The notes beneath the pieces were generated by a model. It worked only from the letters and a program-made list of their open reading frames with translations, did no database searches and was not told the origin of the DNA. The translations under genes and the position numbers were made by a program. Shown here one piece after another: positions 48,202 through 59,211 of a stretch of 64,000 nt of DNA (positions are counted from its first letter, which is position 1; the number at the start of each line of letters is the position of its first letter). This DNA comes from Colocasia esculenta (lineage: Eukaryota > Streptophyta > Magnoliopsida > Alismatales > Araceae): assembly GCA_014218235.1 (NCBI GenBank), contig CM024755.1:78476631-78540630 (forward strand), read 5' to 3'.

Positions 48202-49209
48202 TTATTCACCCTCAGTGTTCACTAGCATGTACGCATTGCCTGGATATGCTTCTTTAACTACATATAGACCTTCCTAGTTTGGTAGGAGTTTTGAACAAGG
48301 GCCACCGGGTTTTATAAAGATTCTTTTGATAACCATTTCACTGACTTTAAACTTTCTCTCAATCACTTTCTTTTGGTAAAAATGGGGGAGTCTGTTTTGA
48401 TATGCGTTAGTGTGTTCTGCGGCGGCCAGACGCTTCTCATCTAAGAGCTTTAGTTGTGCAAGGAGCAACTCATGTCACTCATCGATTGACAAGTCCTTGT
48501 TAGACTGGACTCTTAGTGAGGGGATGAGTATCTCGTATGGTACTACAACCTCCATTGCATAAGTAAGGGCAAACGGGTTTTGCCCTGTAGGAGAATGAAT
48601 TGAAGTGCGGTAGGCCCATAGAGCTTCTACAAGCTTATCTGGCCAGTCTGAGAATTTGTTAGCCTCACACGTCTTCTTTATGATTTTGATTAAGGTTTTA
48701 TTCGTGGCCTCTGCTTGGCCATTGCCTTGCGAATAATAAGGAGATGAATGATGCAATACAATTTTGTACATATTGCAGAGGTCCTGAAGCTCTTGAGAGA
48801 TAAATTGTGGCCCGTTGTCGGTGATGATGGTACTAGGGATGTCGAATCTAGTGATGATGTTCTTCATGATGAACTTGCATAGTGTTGTTGCCTTGACTTC
48901 TGCATAAGCTTCTGCTTCCACCCATTTGGTGAAGTACTCCATTGCAGTCAGAATGTATGATTTTGACTTATTTTGGGAGTTCGAATCACCAAGGGTACCA
49001 ATGATGTGGAAGGCTCACATAGAGAAAGGCCATGGGGAGGATATAGGGTGGAGTGTAGAGGATGAAGAATGGATTTTGTCGACCTGCAATTGGCACTTAA
49101 CACACCGACAAACATAGATAGAGCAATCCTTCTCTAAAGTAGTCCAATAAAAGTCTTGCCTAAGGATTTTCTTGGCAAGCATTTGGCTATTTACATGGCC
49201 ACCACACAC
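48202..49209 (-). pseudogene. Tat/Ogre-like integrase remnant
   Basis: The minus strand encodes a zinc region with HVNSQMLAKKILRQDFYW and CVKCQLQ. The core reads EYFTKWVEAEAY, TIITDNGPQFIS and SSPYYSQGNGQAEATNKTL. The tail continues FKVSEMVIKRIF and, after a TAG near 48272, EGLYVVKEAYPGNAYML to TAA at 48202-48204. DYFTKWVEA-type cores with this downstream tail are typical of plant Tat/Ogre lineages. The first catalytic Asp, expected before YFTKW, is Glu here. Several breaks separate the pieces. It is long dead and much more decayed than the Tekay copies. Confidence 0.85.
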
Positions 49210-49846
49210 ACCTGAATGAGCTTCCTCAACAACTTTCTATATTTCATCATCAACCAGACATCTTAGCAAAACTCCGGTGAGGCCTCTTCTATAAAGCACA
49301 TTACCAACCATAGTATACTTCCGGAACATCCTCCTTATTGCTCTCTTCTCTTCAGTAGTGGCTTCCCCAGGGTACGTCTAATCTTTGCAATACCTTGTTA
49401 TCTCATAAAACCATGGTTTCTCCTCATCATCCAACTCCTCTTCTAACTCCAATAACATGATTTCTTTCTTGCTTTTCCTCTCTACCTTCTTCAACATCTC
49501 CTCTTTGATCCGCAAGAACACCAGATTTTGAACAGCTGGGATATGACGTGGTTCAATGTGAATGGTGTCAAAATCCCCAGAATAGGAAATATTGAGTGAT
49601 GAGGCAAGAGTGGCAAGAGCGTCTGCTAGAAGATTTTGGTGGCGAGGTACATGGCAAAGATAAGTTTAAAGAATAGCTTGGCATATGTTGAGGTGAGTTC
49701 TTGGTAGGGCTTGAGCTTAGAATCACGTGTGCGGTACCTGGTGAGCATCTGGCATAGAATCAGCTGACTATCACTGACAATTCACAATTGGGTAACACTG
49801 TAGAAATGTGCAGCCTCGAGTCTGGCTAGCAGAGGTTCATATTCAG

Positions 49847-50236
49847 CTATGTTGTTGGTGACAGGGAATGCCAGCTGAAAAGCCTATGAGAATTCAGAGC
49901 TCTATCAAAATGTAATGTCCACATAGGATCAGATTGGTTAAGAGACATTAGTTCCTCATCTGAAAACTCTGAATGGGCAGGATTAAAATGAGTGATAGGG
50001 TGATGAGCGAGATGTTCTGCTATGGCATAGCCTTTGATTGATTTTTGCTGAATGTAGGTGATATCAAACTGGGAGAGAAAGCTTTGCCATCGTGATAGCC
50101 TATCAGTGAGAATAGATTTTTCTAAGAGGAATTTGATAGGATTCATGTGGGCATGAATAAGATGGACTTCATGAGCAAGGAAGTTGTGCTTCAATTTCTG
50201 CACTACCCAGACAAGAGCAACACAAGTTTTCTCCAT
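49847..50236 (-). pseudogene. Tat/Ogre-like RNase H remnant
   Basis: Shows EKTCVALVWVVQKLKHNF, HMNPIKFLLEKSILTDRLSR, then FDITYIQQKSIKGYAIAEHL, the normal Ty3/gypsy RNase H end in Tat elements. A tail reading WTLHFDRAL follows, which resembles the start of the second RNase H domain (usually HFDGA) found in Tat/Ogre. That domain breaks off soon after; 49210-49846 holds only traces. Confidence 0.75.
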
Positions 50237-50514
50237 GGATGTGTACCTCTACTCACAGGGGTTGAGAAGCTTAGATAAGTAGTAAGCTACCCTCTCCTTA
50301 CCTTCTTCATCCACTTGTGCAAGGACAGCTCCTATAGAGTCTTCTAGGATAGATACCTAGAGAATTAAAGTTTTGCCTAGAGTCGGTGGCCTCAAGACAG
50401 GAGATTAGCCGGATACTCCTTTAATTCATCAAAGGCTACTTGACACTTCTCATCCTAATAGAATTTGACTCCCGGCCTAGTGAGGTCATAGAAGGGTCTA
50501 CACCTTTGTGAGTG

Positions 50515-51379
50515 TTAGGAGACAAACTGGAAAATAAATTGTAACCTCCCGATTAACCCTTGAACTTCCTTCAAAATTTTGGGAGGTGGCATCTCTCTTA
50601 TTTCCTTCACCTTATTGGGACCAATCTGAATACCCCTCTTGCTCACGATGAAACCTAGAAGTTTTCCCGATGACACACCAAACACATACTTCTTGGGGTT
50701 CATTTTCAATTAAAACTCTATTGACCTTTGCAAGACCTTCGTCAGAACCCTAGAATGCTCAGGCAACATCTTAGACTTCACTGCCAAGTCATCCACATAC
50801 ACCTCTATATAGATATGGATCATGTCATGGAAGATGGCCATCATTGCTCTTTAGTAAGTAGCTCCAGTATTTTTAAGTCCAAATGGCATGACCACATAGC
50901 AATATGTGCATCAAGGCATAGTGAATGACGTCTTCTCTTGATCCTCCTCAGCCAGTTAGATTTGATTGTACCTTGAGAAGCCATCCATGAAGGAGAGGGT
51001 TTCATACCTGACCGTATTGTCTATAACCACATCAATGTGAGGCAATGGGAAATCATCTTTTGGACACACGTGGTTAAAGGTCCCAAAAGTCAGTGCAAAT
51101 TCTAACGCTTCCATCCTTTTTCATGACTAGGACAATGTTTGCCACCCAATTAGGATAAAGTATGACTCTAATGAACTTGGATTTATGGAGCTTGTCGACC
51201 TCATCTTTCATTTTCAAAGCCATTTGTGGGTGGAAACGTCTTAACCGCTGCTTAATAGCGACGGATCCCGGCTTAAGAGTAAGGTGATGTTTAATAAGCG
51301 TGGGATCCAGTCTTGGCATATCTGGTAGTTCCAAGCAAACGTGTCCTTATATTCTTTGAGAACCTCGATAATTGCCTCC
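50515..51379 (-). pseudogene. Tat/Ogre-like reverse transcriptase remnant, cut by an LF2 LTR
   Basis: From 51379 the minus strand reads EAIIEVLKEYKDTFAWNY, a frameshift, then DMPRLDPTL and the RT start with FHPQMALKMKDEVDKL, NWVANIVLVMKKDGSVR and CTDFWDL. After broken sequence (50720-51070) comes MNPKKYVFGVSSGKLLGFIV and VQGLIGRLQFIFQFVS. These are the conserved blocks of Tat/Ogre RT. The 5' end of pol, and gag, are lost at 51380, where the LF2 LTR begins. Confidence 0.85.
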
Positions 51380-51420
51380 TATAGCACACTGAAAATTTTA
51401 TTAAATTGAAAAATTAAAAC

Positions 51421-51425
51421 AAATC
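51421..51425. other. Target duplication of Tekay-2, left copy (AAATC)
   Basis: AAATC lies directly before the LTR at 51426 and again at 61995-61999. Confidence 0.96.
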
Positions 51426-51487
51426 TGTAAGGCCCTCAAATTTTGCTCTTTTATTTAGATTTTTGGTCATGTGATGTTTAGATAATG

Positions 51488-51518
<31 letters not shown>

Positions 51519-54255
51519 AAATACGTATATTTATTATGTACATATTATAATTAAATAATGTTGTACATGTATATATATGCTTGTTTATTTATGTACATAT
51601 TGTTTTCTTCATATTGTATAGATGGTGTTTAAGTTATACCTTACATTGCATGTATATGTATATGGTGAATGTGTATTTCTGGTCATTTCTGTGTTCTGGT
51701 AGAGAGGCCAATTGACGTCAACATGAGTGGACGTTTACAAGGGAGTCGACGTCCAGATCGATGGACGCCAATTCCCAGTAAACGGTAGGAATGTGGATGT
51801 CTATTTCCCAGAATTTGTGCGGTTTCAGATCTAGAAACGGATCTGTTTCCTTCGGTTCTTGTTTTGGAAACTGCCTTCCAACGGTAGGATTCCTACCTAA
51901 GCACATACCCAAACCCCTTAGCTCTATAAAATCGTCCTTCTGGACAAATTAGGTCTTTTGGCTATTGTGAAAACCGTAGAACTGCTTTGTGCGAAACCTG
52001 ATCTTGGGAGGCTTCAATCAGGTGATTGGGGAGTCCTCTTGGTGATCTACATCGACTTGGAGGTGCTCCTAGCATTGGTGGATCTTCCCCGACTACGGTG
52101 TGCAACCAGCATCAACACAGAACTGGTTCGGGAGGAGATGTGAGGCACTTCTTGGCTTGGCCGAGGATAGCATCTTGGACAATTAAATCTCATCTAGCAA
52201 TTTTTCGGAGGCAAGTAACCTTTGTACATCATCCCAACACGTCTTCTAGGTCCTAGGTATTTTTACAGAATTTTCCTCGTGTCTTGGAACCCCCATTCAC
52301 CATGGTTTGTGCGTGCAGTCTGCATTTATGCAGACATTGAACTTAACGACCAACTTGCTACCGTTAAGATCCAGAGTTGGCGAAACCTATTGTGTCGTTA
52401 ACCCCTGTTGGCGGCAACCCTAGTGCCGCCAAGTTTTTCAGGTCTTTTTATAGAATGCATGTTTGATCTCTGTGGATATTTCCGAACTTCTGGATGTGTG
52501 TACATGTTGTAAGAATTATTTTGGGTCAAGTACATTCAGTAGGTCACATCATGAGGTTAGGACAAATTTCTGTTTATAGTTTTATTTATTATAATTTCTG
52601 TAAATGGACTGCAAGCATGAATTAATCCGGGTAATTCCTGAATAATTAGATTTCTTGTACCTTAGGGTTTCATAAAATTTCCCTATGCTTATAATGACTA
52701 TTGGCAGGTTTTGAAAGGGTTATGCATGATTGTCCTACTGTGTGCCATGTGTAAACGAATTTAACGATAATTATGACTGAACCATGTTTTAATTGTTATA
52801 ATTATTATATAGACCCGAAAAATATGAAAAATTGAGCATGTGATATGTTTACTGTTTAGAACGTGAGATAAAAATTTGGTTTTGTTTTGATAACAGAAAA
52901 TGAGATTATTAGTTTATCCATGGAAATTAGTCATGTTGAAGATGTTAAGCTTAATCTTGTATGATTCAGTAGTTACCAGCATGAAAAGGCTTGTGTATGA
53001 GTTTAATGCCATTATGAAATAGTAATAGCATGCTCTGCAAACTAATCCATGTATATGTATTAAAAGTGAATGTGTGTGTGTCTAAATGCATGTGAATAAT
53101 ATGACAATGTGATAACGTGAAAATGTATAAACTGTGCCGTTAGTGACACTGCTACCATAGAGGGCTATGGAACTGTACCGTAGTAAAGTCCCTATGGGAA
53201 GATTCAATGTGAGTGATATCCTAAGGGCAATATGAAGAAATCCTGGAGGTGGACAAGTACCACTGGTTAGGGTGGAGAGTGCTCCTCCCGGTTCTGTGCA
53301 GTTAACCAAGATCTATCACTATATTGCCTAGGTGATGGATATGTGTATGTGTTTATGTGTGTCCTTCTAGTGGTGGTTTGGACTAGGTGTCATGACAACT
53401 AAGTGTAAAATGTGAATATGTGAATATAATCATGTGAAATGTGCAATGTGAAATATGAGCATGTGAAATTGTTAAGTGAATGTGTTATCATGTGAAATAG
53501 TGTAATCCCATGTGAATGTGTTAAATTCATGTCAAAACAGCTAGCAAAATGTGTGTACAAATGTGTTAAATACATGAGAAAATGAATAGAATCCATACTA
53601 GGTATGCTATTTACCTTATGTATAGTTCCATGCTTAAATTATGTATAGTTGCAAAATGGTTTGAATGAGATTTAGATCTTTAAAGCATCATGAGTAAAAG
53701 TTGTAGAAAGCATGTTATAGGTTTTTATAATTAGTTGTTAAAGTAATATAAAGCCTGCACCATGTTTATCCTTAAATGCTTAGGGAACTAGCATGTGTAG
53801 ATGAGATGTGCATGGTTGTGTTCATGGATTACTTGTTGGGTCTATTTAGACTCATTCTTGCTTCGGCGTACAGGTGTGACAGGTGTCTCCACTTCTGAGG
53901 AGGAGACAGTTAGGAGCAACTCCGAGAGGGAGGAGTAGCTATTGTTGTGGAGATTTCTATAATGTACTTCGTTTCTATAAGTATGTAATCAATTAATGAT
54001 GTATTTCATATGGACAATGTAAATTATGTTGGAGTTGTAATAATGTGAGCATATGTATTTCTTTTTAAGCTATATGGACTGTGGATAGAATGATGATGAT
54101 GGAATAAGAGTAGTTCTTTTATTTCTGCTGTAATCTTTTGTTATTCATGTACATCTCAATCTAATGTTAATGTTGGGTAAATGTCCCACTGTGACGGCGT
54201 TCTTTGTACCGACGTGAATTGGTATAATTGTACTGGTATAAGGAGGGTCGTTACA
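51426..54255 (+). repeat. Tekay-2 5' LTR
   Basis: 2830 bp, TGTAAGGCCCTC to GGGTCGTTACA. A TA/GTAT microsatellite lies near 51488-51518. About 53,120-53,335 is a block shared with Tekay-1 LTRs (see findings). It matches 59212-61994. Confidence 0.95.
51713..51931 (+). promoter_or_regulatory. Tekay-2 LTR promoter region: TGACGTCA and TATA box
   Basis: TGACGTCA at 51713-51720, GTCGACGTCC near 51743 and TATAAAA at 51925-51931; the 3' LTR has the same at 59501-59508 and 59711-59717. The order matches Tekay-1, so this is probably the U3 promoter. Confidence 0.6.
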
Positions 54256-54260
54256 GAGAT

Positions 54261-54272
54261 TGGTATCAGAGC
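54261..54272 (+). other. Primer binding site of Tekay-2
   Basis: TGGTATCAGAGC, five bases (GAGAT) after the LTR end. tRNA-iMet type. Confidence 0.95.
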
Positions 54273-54653
54273 GTAGGTTGAGATTGTACATGAATATACC
54301 ATCATCTTCATAATATGCTAAGTCTTTATAGAATTGTCCACATATGTAGAAAATAATTAACAATGAATGAAAGATAGATAAGAAAATGGTTAGGACTAAA
54401 TAACTTAGTTTCTAACTGTGATTAATTTATTTTACAGGCTATGGCTTCTCGTGGTAGGCGTGGTGCCCATACTCGGGAGGATGTGCAGAGGTGTGAGGAC
54501 AGGGATGAGCAGTAGGCCCCAGCACCCCAGGGTCCTACCGTTCTTCCTCCACCACCGCCTGTAGATTATGGAGTGTTCATGCAAGGTCCGGTGCAGGCTA
54601 TGCAGACTCAGGCGCATACCCAGGCTGCACTCCAGGCTCAGTTGGAGGCTCAG

Positions 54654-54742
54654 GTTAGAATTATTAGATAGAAGTAGCCTGTTTTATTAAATGTATGATT
54701 GTTATGTTGCTTATGTGTTATTTATATTATTTGTTGTGGCAG
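54654..54742 (+). other. Tekay-2 gag intron 1 (89 nt, GT...AG)
   Basis: GGCTCAG|GTTAGAATT at the 5' edge and TTGTTGTGGCAG|GCTCAGG at the 3' edge. Phase 0, T-rich, with an in-frame TAG in its sixth codon. 89 is not a multiple of three, so reading through would shift the frame. Confidence 0.85.
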
Positions 54743-54949
54743 GCTCAGGCTCCAGCTCTAGTTCCCCAGGAGCATGGCCATGGTGGTCCTTCCATCATGG
54801 AGCGATTCAAGAGGATGGCTCCACCATGTTTTAAGGGGGAGAGTCAGTTATTGCTGGCGGAGGGCTGGATGAGGGAGATCGAGAAGATCTTTCGAGCTAT
54901 TAGGTGTGCTGAGGAGGACAAGGTCAACTTGGCCAGCTACATGCTACAG

Positions 54950-55028
54950 GTATTTAAATTATTTAATTACATGTAATTACGTAATGTTTAGATTTGTCTA
55001 GATTGGTCCTAATGGGTGGTTGTTGCAG
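54950..55028 (+). other. Tekay-2 gag intron 2 (79 nt, GT...AG)
   Basis: GCTACAG|GTATTTAAA and GGTTGTTGCAG|GAGAGAG. Phase 0. The 79-nt length also breaks the frame unless removed. Confidence 0.85.
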
Positions 55029-55680
55029 GAGAGAGCCGATGTGTGGTGGGCTTCTTTGCTTCGCACTAGATTTGAGGATGGTGCTGCCGGGGTAGCTTGG
55101 GATGAGATCGTGAGGCTCTTTCAGGCCAAGTTTGTTCCCGAGCATATTCAAGACAAGATGGAGCAGGGGTTCCTCACTCTTACTCAGGGCTCCATGACGG
55201 TGCTTGAGTATGAGGCCAGATTTGTAGAATTATCTAAATATGCACATCACATAGTGGCTGATGAGCGCAGGAAGGTGAGGAAATTCGTGATGGGCCTTAT
55301 GCCATCACTGAGGTCGAGCCTCATGGCATTTGACCATCGTACCCTAGATGAGGCTCTCAGTGCTCCATGTAGGCAGGAGAGCGAGATGGAGCAATATTTG
55401 GAAGAGAGGAAAGCTTCGCAGAAGAGGTCCGCGCCACCGTTCCAACGACAGGACAGGAAGAAGGCGGCATACTAGTCACCGCAGTGTCCCATGGCAGTAG
55501 GAAGTTGCACTGCAGTCCCCCGGCATCAGGCCTAGTGGTAAGAAGGAGTGTCCTCACTATGGAAGGACACATGGTGGTACAGAATGCTGGAAGCTAGCGG
55601 GGAAGTGCTTAAAGTGCGGGAGTAGCGAGTATTAGATCTGCGACTGTCCCAGGCTTCAGCAGGGAGTTCAGCATGGAGCA

Positions 55681-57669
55681 CCAGCCCCAGAAGCGGCAGC
55701 AGCAGCAGCGCCAGTAACCGGAATACCAAGAAGGCCTCGAGCCCAAGCTCAAGTGTTTGCATTGGCGCATGAGGACGCAGAGCAAGAAGAAAACATCAGG
55801 GAAGGTATGGTTCTTTTCATGGGTGTGCACGCTCGGGTTTTGTTTGATACGGGTGCCACTCACTCATTCATTTCCGAGTGGTTTTCTAAGCAGTTAGCTG
55901 TAGAGTCAGGTGTATAGGCTAAGGAGTTAGAGGTCCCTTTGTTTGTGCACACACCAGCAGGAACGGTATCGACTAGGAAGTGTATTCCGTCTTTACCTGT
56001 GTGCATTAAGGACCGAGTCTTAGAAGGGTGCTTCTATTTACTCAAGATAAAGGACTATGATGCTATTCTAGGTCTGGATTGGCTAGAGGAGCACTATGCA
56101 TTAGTAGATTGTCGGGGAAAGAAGATCACTTTTTATATTCCTGGTGAGGATGAGTTTTCACATCCATTGCTAAGGAACTTAGTGGGAAGGTTTGTTATCT
56201 CCGCCATGAAGGCGATGAAGATGGTGAACAAGGGATGTGACGCTTTTCTTGCCACTGTGGTCTTAGTACCGAAGCCTGATCAGTCACCTACCCTTGAGGA
56301 GTTCGATGTGGTGGAGAAATTTCCAGATGTATTTCCCGATGATTTCTCTGGTTTGCCACCGGTTAGGGAGAATGATTTTACTATAGAGTTGCTTCTAGGC
56401 ACCTCTCCTATCCCAAAGGCTCCATATCGGATGGCACCTGTGGAATTAGTTGAGTTAAGGAAGCAGTTGCAAGATTTGCTGGATAAGGGATTTATTCGCC
56501 CTAGTGTATCCCCTTGGGGCGCACCTATATTATTTGTAAAGAAGAAGGATGGTTCACTCAGGTTGTGCGTTGATTATAGAAAGCTCAACCAGGTGACTGT
56601 GAAGAACAGGTATCCCTTACCGCGGATTGATGATCTATTTGACCAGCTGCAGAATGCATCGGTATTTTCTAGGATTGATCTGTGGTCCGGCTATCATCAG
56701 TTGAGGATTAGGAGTGAAGATGTGTCCAAGATGGCCTTTAGGACTCGTTATGGACTTTATGAGTTTTTAGTTCTTCCATTTGGTCTGACCAACGCCCCTG
56801 CAACGTTCATGGATCTCATGAACAGGGTGTTTAGACCTTATCTAGATAGTTTCTTAATGGTGTTCATCGACGATGTGCTAGTCTATTCTCCAGATGAGGC
56901 TACACACCGTGATCATTTGAGGGTTGTGTTGGAAGTTCTCCGAGAGCACAAGCTGTATGCAAAGTTCAGCAAGTGCAATTTCTGGATGCGCGAGGTTCAT
57001 TTCCTTGGGCATGCTATCTCTGGTGCTCATGTAGTAGTTGATCCAACGAAGGTTCAGGCAGTATTAGATTGGGAGATCCCTAGGGCCCCATCGGAGATTC
57101 GTAGTTTCCTTGGTTTAGCGGGCTATTATCGGTGATTTATTGAGGGATTTACATCTATCGCCGCACCTTTGACTAAGCTACCTATGAAGGGTGTGAAGTT
57201 TATCTGGTCCGAGGATTGTGAACGTAGCTTTCAATTGTTGAAGGCTAAGCTTACTTCTGCACCGGTGTTGATTTTGTCGAGTGGTGTAGAGGGTTTTGCT
57301 ATTTATTTGGATGCATCTTGGATTGGTCTAGGCTATGTGTTGATGTAGCATGGTAGGGTAGTGGCGTATGCTTCTCGTCAGTTGAAGGAGCATGAGCATA
57401 ACTATCAGACTCATGATTTGGAGCTTGCGGCAGTGGTTCATGCACTGAAGATCTGGAGGCACTATCTTTATGGTATCAGATTTGAGGTGTTCACTGACCA
57501 AAAGAGTTTGAGGTATCTCTTTTCGCAGAAGGAGTTAAACCAATGACAGAGGAGATGGATTGAGTTCATTAAGGACTACGACTTCGATCTTCAATATCAT
57601 CCAGGGAAGGCGAATGTCGTAGCGGATGGTCTTAGTAGGAAGATATCTCTACTCCAGCAGGATTGGAAG
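55681..57669 (+). pseudogene. Tekay-2 protease, reverse transcriptase and RNase H
   Basis: Protease motif FDTGATHSFIS has its Asp codon at 55846-55848, followed by a TAG at 55915. The long open part (55939-57135) carries RT: SRIDLWSGYHQL (Trp where Arg is usual), LPFGLTNAPATF and the catalytic box FIDD (residues 309-312 of that stretch), then LGHAISG and SFLGLAGYYR, ending in TGA at 57133. RNase H continues DASWIGLGYVLM, TAG at 57346, YASRQLKEHEHNYQTHDLEL, FTDQKSLRYLF, TGA at 57544, then GKANVVADGLSRK. Compared with Tekay-1 the stops sit at different places, so the two copies died independently. Confidence 0.93.
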
Positions 57670-59154
57670 ATGTTGGAGGATGTTATATGTGCAATGACTG
57701 AGTTAGAGCCATTGTTATATCAGGCTTTTGTGGCTCAGTTGTCTTTTAGGTCTACTATGCTTGATGAGGTGATTGAGCAGCAGAAGGCTGATCCTAGGCT
57801 TCAGGAATTGGTGGGCAAGGTGGGAATTACTGGTGATGAGGATGATGTGATTAGATTTGACCACCGTGTTTGTGTCCCTGATGTTGTGGATGTCCGTGAG
57901 CATGTTCTTGCAGAAGCTCATAGGTTGAGGTTCTCTATTCATCCAGGTAACACTAAAATATACCAGGATTTGAAGAGATCTTTTTGGTGGTCTGGCATGA
58001 AGAAGGATGAGGCGGATTTTGTATCCAGGTGTTTAGTATGCCAGCAAGTGAAGGCTGAGCATCAGCGACCATCTGGTATTATGCAGAAGATGGAGATCCC
58101 AGTATGGAAGTGGGAGGCTATCACTATGGATTTTGTGACGAGTTTGCCCAGATCAGTGAAGGGCAATGACTCGATTTGGGTGATTGTAGATAGATTCTCT
58201 AAGACTGCTCATTTCTTGCCCATGAAGAAGAAGCAGTCAGTGGAGAGTTTGGCTAGGTTGTATGTTAGTAGCATTGTTAGATTGCATGGCGTGCCGAAGT
58301 TGATTATTTCGGATCGAGTTCCGTGGTTCACTTCGAGATTGTGGAAGGGTCTTCATGACGCTTTAGGTTCTAAATTGAAGCTTAGTTCGGCGTTCCATCC
58401 CCAAACAGATGGATAGTTCGAAAGGACTATCTAGACTCTCGAGGATATGTTGAGAGCGTGTGTGATGGATTGGAAGGGTGATTGGGAGCGTCATTTGGCT
58501 CTTGTGGAGTTCGCATATAACAACAGTTTGCATGCGAGTATTGACATGGCTCCGTTTGAGGCTTTATATGGGCGGCCTTGTAGATCTCTTTTATGTTGGG
58601 AGGAGACTGGTGATAGGCAGTTGATTAGTCCGGAGTTACTACAGGAGACTTCGGAGAAGATTCAGCTTATTAGGTAGAGGCTTGTTGCGACGCAAGATAG
58701 GCAGAAGTGCTATGCCGACAACAGAAGGAAGGATTTGGAGTTCGAGGTGGGCGAGCATGTATTTCTAAGGATTTCACCTACTCGAGGTGTTGTCAGGTTT
58801 GGCAGGCATAGCAAGTTAAGTCCTAGATTCATTGGACCGTATGAGATTCTTAGGCGGATGGGCAGTGTGGCATATGAGCTAGCTCTACCCCCAGCGCTAG
58901 CAAGTGTGCATCCTGTTTTCCACGTATCCATGCTTAGGAGGTATGTGCGTGATCCATCTCATGTTATAAGTCATGAGCCAATGGAGATCCATCCAGATCT
59001 GTCGTATGTTGAGCAACCAGTATCTATTCTTAATCGGAAGGTTCAGCACCTCCGGAACAAGAGCATTGCGTCTGTAAGGTGCTATGGCAGAACTTCTCGT
59101 GAGAGGAGGCTACTTGGGAGATTGAGGATGCTATGATGAAGAAGTATCTCCAAT
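57670..59154 (+). pseudogene. Tekay-2 integrase and chromodomain
   Basis: Zinc region HPGNTKIYQDL and CLVCQQVKAE. Core: VIVDRFSKTAHF (first Asp), IISDRVPWFTSRLW (second Asp), then TAG at 58414 directly after HPQTDG, and ERTI with TAG at 58432. The tail continues LVEFAYNNSLHASIDMAPFE, a TAG at 58675, then GEHVFLRISPTRGVVRF, GPYEILRRMGSVAYEL, FHVSMLRRYVRDPSHV and QPVSILNRKVQHL. A one-base loss near 59072 puts the chromodomain in another frame (ATWEIEDAMMKKYLQLFE-like codons end near 59162). After LFE the frame runs on as NFEDEVFFKGERL into the LTR, where TGTAA supplies TAA. Confidence 0.92.
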
Positions 59155-59195
59155 TGTTTGAGTTGTGTCGTTCTAACTTCGAGGACGAAGTTTTC

Positions 59196-59211
59196 TTTAA
59201 GGGGGAGAGGT
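59196..59211 (+). other. Polypurine tract of Tekay-2
   Basis: TTTAAGGGGGAGAGGT directly before the 3' LTR at 59212, preceded by TTCGAGGACGAAGTTTTC. Confidence 0.93.

Larger units (their letters stand above)
54441..55680 (+). pseudogene. Tekay-2 gag, three exons
   Basis: Exon 1 (54441-54653, 71 codons) starts MASRGRRG, has a TAG at 54513-54515, then PPPPPVDYGVFMQGP and a Gln-rich stretch. Exon 2 (54743-54949, 69 codons) encodes GGPSIMERFKRMAPPCFKG and ends YMLQ. Exon 3 (from 55029) encodes ERADVWWASLLRTRFEDG, LTQGSMTVLEYEARFVELSK and a basic tail to a TAG at 55473-55475. Then one extra base shifts the frame. In the shifted frame both zinc knuckles are damaged: CPHYGRTHGGTEC has Tyr for Cys, and CLKCGSSEY lacks His and meets a stop. 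Gag and pol seem to have been one continuous frame originally, as in other Tekay elements. Confidence 0.9.
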
